A model generated the notes under the pieces. That model was given only the letters and a program-made list of their open reading frames with translations, did no database searches and was not told the DNA's origin. 64,000 bases of DNA from Siphonodentalium dalli (taxonomy: Eukaryota > Mollusca > Scaphopoda > Gadilida > Siphonodentaliidae): positions 198,595,887 to 198,659,886 of the forward strand of contig CP136062.1 in the NCBI GenBank assembly GCA_032622095.1, written 5' to 3'. Position numbers and translations under genes: made by a program. Of this stretch, positions 25,365 to 37,900 are shown one piece after another. Every line of letters begins with the position of its first letter. Within the stretch, counting starts at the first letter, position 1.

Positions 25365-25627
25365 TTAACCCTTCCATGACTGGAGTTTCCTGAAATTTTG
25401 TGAAAACCCTGTGCCAATGCATTCTCTTATATATGCGAGTCTCCCATAGGGAGCCTCGCATATATAACAGAATACATTGGCCTAACAATATTTACCTTGA
25501 CCTTGTAAGCCAGTGCATTCTCTTATACATGCGAGGCTCCCTAAGGGAGACTCAAATATATAAGAGAATGCACTGGCCTAGGAACTTTAATACTACACCA
25601 ACGCAGCTCCCAACATGAAAGGGTTAA
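25365..25627. mobile_element. TTAA-flanked twin-hairpin MITE family D
   Basis: TTAA, CCCTTCCATGACTGG, hairpin 25413-25475, spacer ATTTACCTTGACCTTGTAAG, hairpin 25512-25576, a GCAGCTCCCAACATG segment, AAAGGG, TTAA. This is the most complete family D copy and lies in the presumed 3' UTR of ATP9. Confidence 0.85.
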
Positions 25628-25777
25628 ATAAAATCTTCATCAGGCATCATAAAATCAGAAAGTCAATCTATTTTACGTGTTCTTATTAGTGATAACTGTT
25701 TTACAGTCTTTTTGATTTTTCACATTTTACCCACTGCAAAGGTCTTATGTTACTTCAAACAAGGATTTGTGTAGCCC

Positions 25778-25911
25778 TTATGTCAATTTAGAGTAAACGG
25801 GCGGAGAGAACTTCTTCCTCAGATACTTTAGTATATACAGCGGGATACAGCTGACTGATGTAATCACCAGGACCTTCCATATGAAGTCCCACGTCTGTAA
25901 AAAACGAGCAT
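25778..25911 (-). CDS. ATP9: ATP9 last coding exon (window exon 16)
   Basis: Codes residues 660-703 and TAA: last membrane helix ([19 protein letters not shown]) and a cytosolic tail ending SPPVYSKLT, close to the SPPSYSKLTS tail of human ATP9A. I chose the acceptor CATTTCAG before base 25911. The nearer TTTTTTACAG, 16 bases downstream in the transcript, would break the frame with exon 15. The chosen site restores a DARFLQT linker that matches the family. Confidence 0.93.
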
Positions 25912-28900
25912 CTGAAATGGATGAAAATAGTATAATGAACTAGGGGTGTCATGATTATCAGATTTTATGATAGATTATTTTATAAAAGCTAATCGATAAT
26001 GCACAGGGGCTTGTCATTGAGAAAGGAAGTAAAACAGATAATTGAATAAATAGAATCAAAATTATAAACGGGAATGCCACTTTAACAAATGCATGCCTAT
26101 ATTGACAAAATGCTGTACAAGGGTGATAACAAAATTGAATAAGTCCTCACATCTAACGGCCAAAATTCATGAGTATCTTATCCGATTCCTTAAATTCAAA
26201 TGCCGATCGCTTGAGTAAAAGGCATATTTTACATATTTGCAACACATTTTTCAGTTAAAGTCAAATTATGTACATGTTCGGGTGTATGAAACTGATAAGT
26301 TAGTATTCAGGCACTATGCCAATTGGAGGAATGCAACATTCTACTAACACCGCCGAAGATCTGAAGCAAATCGAAAGTACCAAACCATAGAAAACATCAT
26401 CTGAACTAAGTTCATTTGTAAATATTTACTACACTTTTGTGTCAACATGCAGTTGTGTGAACGGAAGCAAATCATGGACTCAGAAAACTCTTTTATGTTA
26501 TGGAACGACAATCAAACTTATTTTTAGAACAAGAACTTTGTAAATTAAGGAATGGGACATTGTTGATTGGCTGTCATTTTGTGTGCATTTACCAAATTTA
26601 TAACCGGAACACGTAATTCATAACTTCCCAATCCGATCACAATCAAGCCTTGAAATAGGGTGTCTGTCATTTGCAGAATGAGGTCCCCAGAGGGTGAATT
26701 TAGTGATGCTATCCCGCATAGCGGGCTAGCATCACCAAATTCACCCTCTGGGAACCTCATTCTGCTGAGCTGTAAGCAGAATGAGGTCCCCAGAGGGTGA
26801 ATTTGGTGATGCTAGCCCGCTATGCGGGGTAGCATCACTAAATTCACCCTCTGGGGACCTCATTCTGCAAATGACAGACACCCTATTTCAAGGCTTGATC
26901 ACAATAAATCAGTGCTAGCATCAGCCGTAAGTAAAACATGTGATTGTAAGTTCATGCTTGCCGGACTGAATGAATTATATAGTATTCAAGTTTGCTGAAA
27001 CTGGGCAGTGCACACTTGGAATTGTTCAGACTTATATTTTATAATTAGGATGTTCGGTAGTATTTGAGAAAATTAATTCACAATTCACGATTTCACATAA
27101 TCTGCGATTGTTTTCCATCTGCATGGGGCAAAATGTATTTGAGATATTAACGGAGAATGATAGAACAACACCTAGCATTCACCGAATGGATATTTAAAAC
27201 TTTTTGAACCAAAATGTTTTAACCGAATAAAATATTGGGAGCGAAACAAAATACTATCTATACTAAATGGATCCTCCCACTCAGTTATAAAAGTATACAT
27301 TGGAATTATCTATTAATCATCTGGTGGGGTTTTCCAGGAAAAATAAGCTGATAATATAAGTACAGAAGGAGTCATATTTATTGGAGGGAATTGTTATGGT
27401 CTGTTGAACTTATTATCTGAACGTTCCCTATGTGATGACTACTCATGAATGAGTATTTATTATAGAAAGGTTTAATTAACTAGTTGTCACGGCAAATTTG
27501 GATTTCAACTTGCGACCATGTAATCTGCCTGTGACACTTACCAAAATAGTTCTGCAGAACGACTAGCGATGCTACATATATCCCAAGACTGAACACCTCA
27601 GCTATCACCATGAGGTAGTGCCATGTCCGTATCGTGAGCGCAACCATCAGCAGTTCAGTTAAAATGAGAGAAGTAAATGTAATCGATACCACGTGTATGA
27701 AGTCTTCCTCAAATAGAACAAAAGCACCATACATAATAATTCCTCCTGTAATATACAAAAGCACCACATATAATAATTCCATGTGTATACAAATGGACCA
27801 CATACAGTAATGCTCTAATTAATCGACCTCTTAACCAAAGCAGAATTATGGGTAACTTTTCAGGATTTAGTCGGAAATATGGCTTGTTGCCATTCATCGG
27901 AAAGCTCTCGACCGAGAGCTTTCCGATGAATGGCAACAAGCCATATTTCCGACTAAATCCTGAAAAGTTACCCATAATTCTGCTTTGGTTAAGAGGTCGA
28001 TTAATTAGAGCATTACTGTATAAATAATTCCTCCAGTAACATACAAATAGAACAAAAGCACCATTCACAGTACTTCCACCTGTAGTATACAAAAGCACCA
28101 TTCACAGTACTTCCACCTGTAGTATACAAAAGCACCACACATAATAATTCTGCCTGTAATATAAAGCACCACACATAATAATTCTGCCTGTAATATACAA
28201 GAAAATGTCAATGACACTGTTGCTCAATTTAAAATGTGATCATGCCATATATTACAGTACATAGAGTGATAGGGAACTTGGACAGTTTATATGCTTAAGT
28301 AACTAGAGGTTACCCTGAAGATGCATAAACAGTTTGGGATTAATCGGATAAAAAATTTGGCTGCTGAGAGAGTGCCAAATGATGCAGTAATACTAATAGC
28401 AAGAGTAAAATCCGAGATGGCTCCCATCTAGAGGTCACCCCAATAATCCAAATGAAGTTTGGTGATGATCGGTGAGGAATGTGGTCTGTAGGGTGTGCCA
28501 AATGATTTAGTCATGTCAAGAGTAAAATCCAACATGGCTGCAGGCACACATTTTTTTCCATTTAAAATCAAATTCGATGGCTCCCATTTAGAGGTGATCC
28601 TAAACAAGCCTGTAAATTTTCAAAGCAATTCTCCAATAAATGCGGGCTGCAGGCTGTGCCGATAGATTCAAATTTGAAATCCAAGATGGCTTCCATGTTT
28701 TTAAACAAATTTCGGGAAAAAAATCTGAGATGGCTCCCATCAAGAGGCCACCCCGAAGATCCATATGATGTTTGGTGATGACCGGATGAGAGATGTGAAC
28801 TGTAGGGTGTGCCAAAGGATTTAGTCATGCAAAGAGTAAAATCTAAGATGATTGCCGGCAGCCATGTTTTTCATCAAACATTTTTCAAATTTGATGGCTC

Positions 28901-31900
28901 CCATCTGGAGGTGATCCTAAACAAGACTGTAAATCCTCAAAACAATACTCCAATAAAAGATCATCGGATCAAATTCAAATTTGAGCTCAACCTGTAGCTT
29001 GATATGACTGATCCACATAAAAACGGTATTTGCAATTAACTCTTTCACTGCCGATCGCGATTTGAGTCGAATTACCCATACACTGCCGATCGCGACTTGA
29101 GTCAAATCTTGACACCTTCGCCCTGTAACATCAATCCATGGGAAGTAACTTTATATTATTCTGTGAAAACACTGTACGTGATGTAATCAATTTTGTAACA
29201 AGAAACTCCCGGTTTATTTTGTTTATATTTCGGGATGTCGGCCATCATGTTTTGTAATTAAGTGGTCACGTAACCCTCCTGGTATGGAAGTGTTTTCCAT
29301 TCCACAGACACCAATACCTACCTGCATACCAAGTTTCAGGAATATACCTCTGCATATACAAAAGTTATTGCGAAATACCCAATAATATATTTATTTAGCA
29401 GAAATATACTAACTTATTTTCGGTTCTCAATACTAACACCAACTTACATACCAAATGTCGTCAAAATATCTCTGCAGATATAAAAGTTATTGAGAACTAA
29501 TACATTTTCCTTATATTTCGGTGTGGTGGCCATCTTGTTTTGTGATCATGTGGTCACGGTCTCGTGACCCTCATGTGGTCACGGTCTCATGACACTGGCA
29601 GACTGGAAGTATTTTCAATTCGCAAGTCCAATATCTAACTGTGCACCAAGTTCCACGAACATACCTCTACAGATACAAAAGTTATTGATAAATACCCAAT
29701 CAATATGTATTTAGCAGCAATATACTAACATTATCTTATATATCGGGATGGTGGCCATCTTGTTTTGTGGTCACATGATCGTGGTCACGTGAAATGTGAC
29801 ACTGGCGGACAAGAACATATTTTCTATTCCCAATACTGATACTGATACTTTCATGAAAATATCTCTACAAATACAAAAGTTATTGAGAAATACTGAAATT
29901 TTCTTATATTTTGGGGTGGCGGCCAACTTGTTTGTGGTCACGTGATCGGGGTCACGTGACAATGGTGGACTGTGATGTGTTTTTGATTCCCAAGACCAAT
30001 ACCTACATGCATACCAAGTTTCATGAAAATAGCTCGGCAGATACAAAAGTTATTGAGAAATACCCAATTCATATGTATTTAGCAGCAATATGCTACATGT
30101 ACATGTATAGTATGCTTGGCAGTGGCAGATATGTCTGTGGTGCTGCATGGCAGTGAAAGAGTTAAAGAATCCAAACTTGAGATATCATCCGGAAACCGAA
30201 AAAGTGAGAAATTTTCTAAGTAAAAAAAAGTTGAAAAAATGGAAATAACTCCATAAAAGAACATTGGATCAAACCCAGAATTGCAGAGCACCTGTGTTCT
30301 TGGTTGAGACACCTACATCCCAAGTTTCAATCATATCGGATGATCATTACTGGAGTTATAACTCCGGACGGATGGCTAGAAGCACGGTACGACGCGGCTG
30401 ATTACAATAGTTCTCCGAAAATTTCGGGGGACAATAAATGAGAGCAGCAGGGTGTGCCGTTGGATTCAAATATTAAATCCAAGATGGTTACTGGTGGCCA
30501 TGTTTTTAAACGAATTTCGGAAAAAAATTATGGTCTAGAGGTAACATTCGGATGAGAGATGTGGCCCGTAGGGTGTGCTAACCTAAATGTTGATGGACGC
30601 ACACACACACAGTGGAGCTAAAAAGCAACACAATGAATAATTCTGCCTGTAATATACAAAAGCAACACACATAACAATTTCGCCTGTAATATACAAAAGC
30701 ATGCTGCAGGCTTGGATACTAGTGGGCATCTAGGATTTCAAAAGTGTGATAGCAATGTCCATTAGTAAACAAAACAAGCACATATTGTTTCAAATAAATG
30801 TATATAATGAATACAAACTGTAATATCCAAACATGATTCATAAACATCTGTTAAATACCGATAATGGAGAATCACAAAAGTCGTCAAAAGTAATAACTTT
30901 ATCACCAAGGCTCACGAAAATCGTCTGTTTTAGAAAATTTTACTTAAGATATGCATTACTGAAAAATCAATGGCCAACGACTTTTTCAAATGACCTGAAA
31001 AATATTGAGAATGGCCCAAGTTTAGGCCCAACAATCCAGTGCAAACACTGTCCCAATATGTCCGCCACGTTTATATGCAAAAGCAAAAGTCCCAAACTTT
31101 CAGACTTAATTTTCTTGGAACATTATAATGGTACTCATCACATCAAAGCAATCAGTCAGCAATTAAGTTAAAGGTACTCAATCGGATTCGATGGCCCCCA
31201 TATTATCAGATTCCAACAACAACAATTTTTTTTTAAATGCCGCTTCAGTTATCAGAATCGATTAATTTCCAAAATTAATGTTAATCAGTCAACTGTAGTA
31301 TAATATTGCCCAAAACCTGTTATTTATCAACATGTTGTTCAAATATCTAACATCCAAAGCCACTTGATTTTAAAGTTATCCATCTTCATCCGCAATTTGG
31401 TCCGAGACCGTTGACTCGTCAACTTTTTGCCAGGCTGCCAAAAAGCATTAATTTGGATTATATATCTTTAACCCTTCATGAAACTTTTGGGAAAACCCTG
31501 TGCCAATGCATTCTCTTATATATGCGAGTCTCCCACTTGCATATATAAGAGAATGCAATGGTACAGGGTCTTTAACCCTTTACCCAACAGAACGGCCCTG
31601 TGCCAATGCATTCTCTTATATATGCGAGTCGACCATAGGTCGCCTCGCATATATAAGAGAATGCATTGGCACAGGTTAAAGAATGTAAGAAAAAATGGTA
31701 AAAAGTGTTAAATAGGCCAATACATTCTCTTATATATGTGAGGCGACCTATGGTCGACTCGCATATATAAGAGAATGCATTGGCACAGGGCATAACTGTA
31801 ACCATCACAATGTGGTCAATGAGCCGGTTCCAATGATATCCATATTTGTATGGTTTTATTGAGACAGACCCAAGATAATTTAGGCTGTTGCAGCTTTATT

Positions 31901-34900
31901 TGGCCGTTTTGTTGGGTAAAGGGTTAATGCTGCACCAACATAGCTCCCGTCATGAAAGAGTTAAAACATATAGTACATGTACCTTGATAGAGGCTTATTA
32001 GGATCCACATGAAGAATGTCTTGAATGATAATGAACGCCCCTGAAAATGAAAACAGTGAGGATTACATACTAGCATGAAAATCAAAGAGGAGATAACTTC
32101 AAATAAGCGGTGACCCGCTTGTTGTTAGATCCTCTTCACCCTCTTCTGTTCTAATCTGTCATATAAATCATAATGTTCAATGTCTTGTTTCATGTATACA
32201 TGTATTAATTGAGGGTAGAAATAAATATTGTTTAAACCAAAATCAAAGACTACTGTCAATGAAAATTACACATACTCTAACATCTGCATTCTCATTTGAG
32301 AATAAGAGTATTTAATGACACAATAATTCTAAATGAATACACATAGTCTGTGTAAGAAATATTTAGCCTTACATCATCACATGTTGCTGGCATTGTGCCA
32401 TGTATTTATCGGGTGATTTTAATAAGATTTCACCAAAATGTTCAGCATGACACAAAGAGAATAAAAGGCCGTCCGGCCACAGTGTCCCCCGAAAAAGTGG
32501 CTTCATTGGGGGCATCAGCTTATATGTTCATATAAGAAATCAATATTCCATATTTGAGAGCAACCAGACAAAAATGGGTGGATCGTACCCATATTCGAAC
32601 TTGATCTGTATTTCGAGCCGATAAACTCATATACCAAATTTGATTCAGATATGATCACACAAACTAAAGTTATCATCCAGAAACCAGAAATTGACAGGAT
32701 TCTAAGTCGTAAAAGGGCCATAACTCTCACAAAAATGGGCAGAGCAAACCCATATTCGAACCTGACCTGTATTTTGGGCTGATAAACTATCATACTAAAT
32801 TTGATTCAGATATGAACACACAAACTAAAGTTATCATCTGGAAACCAGACATTGACAGGATTCTAAGTCGAAAAAGGGCCATAACTCTAGCAAAAATGGG
32901 CAGATTGTACCCATACTCAAACTTGACCTGTATTTCGAGCTGATAAACGCACATTCCAAATTTGGTTCAGATATGATCACACAAACTGAAGTTATCATCC
33001 GGAAACCAGAAATTGATAGGATTCCAAGTTGAATAAAAGGTCGGTAGACCTCATGTCCGCCTCTAAGCGTAGGCTTGATACGACCGTTGTTTGCGCATAA
33101 AAACCTGTCTTTAGTGCTAGTAAACCTACATACCAAATTTAATTTCATTCAGTACACATTTACAAAAGTTATCATCCGGAAACCTCAAATTGGCAAAAAT
33201 TCTAAGTAAAAAAGGGACATAACTCTGGTGAAACCCGAATTCGAACTTGACCTGTGTTTTGCTGGGAGAAAGACACATACCAAATTTGGTTTAAATCTGA
33301 TTAACTCTACTAAAGTTATCATCCGGATACCAACTTTTGGGGTTTTATATGTCGGGTCGGCGGACAAAAAAAGCGCCATAACTCTCGTAAAAATTCGAGC
33401 TTGAGATGTATTTTGATATAAGTAATCCACAAAAAAACGGGTTTTGCATATAAACAATCCAAAATCAAGTTATCATCCGGAAACCAAAAAACAGAAAAAA
33501 ACTTAATTTTCTATGTCGAAAAAGGGGCATAACTCTGCCAAAAATGGTCGGGCAAAACCCAAGTTCGAACCTGACCTGTGTTTTGCTGGGAGAAAGTAAT
33601 ATTCCAAATTTGGTTTGAATCCATTTAACTCTACTAAAGTTATCATCCGGAAACCAACTTTCAGGGGTTTTCTAAGTAAAAAAGGGGCATAACTCTGGTG
33701 AAAATTGGTGGACGGAACCATAATTCGAACTTGACCTGTCTTTTCTGCTAGTAGACCCACATACCAAATTTAATTTAATTTGGTTCACTCTAACTAAAGT
33801 TATCATCCGGAAACCTCGGCCGCACGGACGTGCTGATTATAATAGACCTCCGAACCCGTTGGGTCGGCGGACAAAAAGGGCCACAACTCTCGCAAAAATG
33901 GGCGGAGCAAACCCATATTCGAACTTGACCTGTAAATAGGGCTGATAAACTCACATACCAAATTTGGTTCAGATATGATCACACAAACTGAAGTTATCAT
34001 CCGGAAACCAGAAAATTACAAGATTCTAAGTAAATGAAAGTGTCAATGACACTGTAGCTCAACTTGGAAAGGGAATAATTTCATGTGTTACAGTCAATGG
34101 AGCGATTAGGAATGCGGAAAGTTGAATGCCATGTTTTTGGCCGATATGACCCCAAAATGACTCGTTCCCATCTACATGTCAATGTCAACAGTCATGACAA
34201 ATTGCATGATGATCAGACGAACAGTACGACAATAAGCCTGTGCTAAAGGATTTAGTCATGCAAAGAGTAAAATCCAAGATGGCTGCTGGCGCCCATGTTT
34301 TTTGGCCGAATGACCCCAAAATGACTCGTTTCCCATCTACATGTCATTGTACAAATTTCATGATGATCAGACGAACAATACTACCTGTAGCCCGTGCTAA
34401 TGGATTGAATTTTGAAATCCAAGATGGCCGCTGGTGGCCATGTTTTTTTCCGAATAACCACAAAATGAATCGTTCCGGTCTAAATGTTGATGTCAACAGC
34501 TATGACAAATTTCATAATGATCAGACCAAAGGTGTTGACGACTCACACACACACACACCCTTACACGCACACACACACGGACGACGGATACCAAGCCATG
34601 GCAATAGCTCAAACTTTACAAAGTAAAGTTGAGCTAAAAAAGGGCCATAACTCTCGCAAAAATGGGCGGAGCAAACCCATATTCGAACTTGACTTGTATT
34701 TTGGTCTGATAAACTCACCTATGAAATTTGCTTTTGATCTAATAACCGAAACTAAAGTTATCATCCGGAAACCAATTCCGGACGCACACACACACGGACA
34801 GAATGACAGACGGACGGACGGACACCGGCTATTTTAATAGTCCCCCCGAAATATTTTTCGGGGAACAAAAATCAATCACGAAAATTTGCCAAAAATTGGA

Positions 34901-37900
34901 CAAAACATTTGGCAAAAATCAATTTCGGGCCAACATGGACCCTGATGCTTATAACGTAGAACCTGAAAATATTATTCTTACTTTAGTTAGATCTTTGTAC
35001 AACTCAGGATAAGTCATCGCTATTTCTGGTGACACATCTTTATCCAGTACTATAGAGAAGACTGGAAACATCGTGTAGACAGTGGCATATCTGTAAAAGA
35101 TATAAATAGATTTAAAATATCCAGTATACAGTAATTTGGGGAAAGCCCGAACGGGTCATAGAAATGACATGTCGACAAGATGACGATAGACTCAGTACCA
35201 TATGTCAGTATGGCTCTGAGTGTATGTTTACATAGACTGCACATTATCAAGAAAATTTAGCTGGAAACCCAGCACCCACATTTTTTATGTGAGTGGTGGC
35301 ATAGTTAAATAGGCATGGCTTGTTCAAAACCCTAAAATTATTTTAACATAATTTGGCAAGAGGAAACATACCTACGTGGAGGATTTCTGAACAAACTCAT
35401 CGAAAAAGTGCTGAAAAAACCTGTGATGTTTCTTATATTTTACAGTAAATTAAATGTTTCATTTGTTCCAGTTAAATTCTTTTAATCAGTGGTCGCATAA
35501 AAATTACACCTGTATACCATGGGAGGGAATTCCAGAGCTGTTGATGCCCTGCAACTTTTATGTACTACATAGTTATGATGATGAAAATGAAGAGAAAGCA
35601 GTGTGAAGTTAAAATAGTTTCCAGTTAACCTCTTCACTTCTGACACATCATCACATGTTGCTGGCATTGGCAATCTGGTGATTTTAATAATATTTCACCA
35701 AAATGTTCAGTATGACATGACACAAAGAGGACGTAAAAGTGCGAGTTGTGTGCTATATGGTCTGTAGTAGCTACAGACCTACTTCAATGCACTAGTAGGT
35801 GGCTATCATTCATCAATGGAACACAGAAATTAGTGCAACTGGACAAGTGTATCTCAAAGTTTAATGTACGATGTTCGAGGATTGTGTATGATAATAGCCT
35901 TTGCACGAAGTCAGTTGTATGGTTTTCACGACATTTCCATTATATTTTTCCACTGCAAAATCAATGAAAATCAACGGCCCAGCACACGATGTCATGACGT
36001 CATTCAGCAGTAAAGAGGTTAAGATAGTCTAATATACACATTATTGCATGTCAATTCCAGAACTTCAATGAATACAAATGGCAAACGAAGTGCTTGGGGC
36101 CGAAACGTCATGTTCAAAGTTACATTTTTTATGACATCAATGCATCTTTCTGAGAAATATAAAGCTATTATTTAGGTATTTATCAACCTATTTTGACACC
36201 GGGAAAAATTCAGAAGTGCATATTATTAGGTGTATTTTGGAGACCAAATCGACATGCGGCTTTAACATGTACTCACCCAACAAGTAGAAATCCAGGAAAC
36301 AATGCAATTGAAGCAAAATAGAACACAGATGAAAACACAGCCTGCATGGTAGAGATGATAAGACCTCGATGTATGACGAACTGACTCAGAGACGCTGAAC
36401 GCTTATAGCTGCAAAAAGAAATAAGTTTTACTCACAAATGAATTGAACAATTGTGTTTAAAGACATATTGTGTTTTCATTTCATGTGCGTTGTGTGCACA
36501 CATTTTCATTTGGGTCCTTTTTAACAGCAGGACAACTAAGTTTCCATCCACTGCCAACTAAGTTTGATGGGTGACATAGAAATGGGTTCTGCCCATACTT
36601 GCATCAGTCTGTCTGTCCGTAAACATATTTCTCTACCTCAGTCATCATAGGCTGGATTTGAATTGTATTTGTGCTCATAAACCACAATGGGGGAAGAGAT
36701 ATGCACATGGAACGGGCATCATCAATTCATTTGTTGCGGAGTTATTGCCCTTAGAATAAAAATGCATCTGTGCCAACTTTGAATCTCTGTATCTCAGTCA
36801 TCATTTTCATGTTTGAATGAACTTTCATATGCTCATGAGGCAGGACGAAGGGAACAACAAACATTATTTACAGATTTTGTCCATTTATTTCTTCTGAAGG
36901 TATGGCCCTTAGATTGTAAGATAAATCCATTGCTGTATCTCATTCATCATATATTGGATGTGTGTGATCTTTGGTAAGTACATGAATCACAACGGGATGA
37001 AGGATATCCACATGCAACAGGTTTTGTCCAATCAGTGCAGGCCGGATTAAGGTTTCTTTCGATTTAACCCTTTCTATACTAAACATTCATTGACAAGTAG
37101 TTCCTTGGGAAATGTTTGGAAAATAAGTTCAATAGGTCATTTGTTGAACTTATTATCAGAACATTTCCCACAAATTTATAAAAATCCATCGGCACATGTA
37201 TTATCTTTTAGCAGGTCTATAGTCTGCTTTTATTACATGAACATCCTTTCAACTGAATAATAGACCATTCCAATGTATATTTCTCATAACTGAATGGGAG
37301 AATCCATACAGTAATGAAAGTGTCAATGACACTGTAGCTCAACTTGGAAAGGGAATAATTTAATATATTACAGTCAATGGAGCGATTAGGAATGTGGAAA
37401 GTTGAATGTCTAATACTAGTTTATAGACATGAAGAGAAAAGTAAAATCCAAGATGGCTGCTGGCGGCCATGTTTTCGGCCGAATGACCCCAAAATGAGTC
37501 GTTCCCATCTACATGTCATCGTTAACATCAATGACAAATTTTATGATGATCAGACTAAAGGTACGACCTGTAGCCCATGCTAAAGAATTTAGTCATACAA
37601 AGAGTAAAATCAAAGATGGCTGCTGGCGGCCATGTTTTTTGGCCGATTGACCCCAAAATGACTCGTTCCCATCTACATGTCAATATTAACATCCATGACA
37701 AATTTCATGATGATCAGACGAACAGTGCGACCTGTGGCCCGTGCTAATGGATTGAATTTTGAAAACAAAGATGGCCACTGGCGGCCATGTTTTTTGTCTG
37801 AATGACCCCAAAATGACTCGTTCCCATTTACATTCCAATTTCAACAGCCATGAAAATTTTTATGATGATCAGACTAAAGGTACGACCTGTAGCCCATGCT

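Larger units (their letters stand above)
28204..30622 (+). mobile_element. Family I minisatellite element carrying two nested insertions
   Basis: The left end is ATGTCAATGACACTGTTGCTCAA. The right end is (AC)n then GTGGAGCTA. Units of about 150-170 bases contain CCAAGATGGCT, TAGTCATGCAAAGAG and CTCCCATCTAGAGGT. It is interrupted at CCAATAAA by a family J segment (28958-30431), which itself contains a TTAA-flanked element (29036-30165). Confidence 0.7.

Noticed and set aside
25891-25900. TTTTTTACAG as acceptor of the last ATP9 exon
   Set aside because: It gives a phase that does not fit exon 15. The CATTTCAG 16 bases upstream in the transcript restores the frame and the family's linker.
30833-31171. 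112-codon + strand frame with a CKHC motif
   Set aside because: Antisense in an intron, with no recognisable family and no flanking splice or promoter support.
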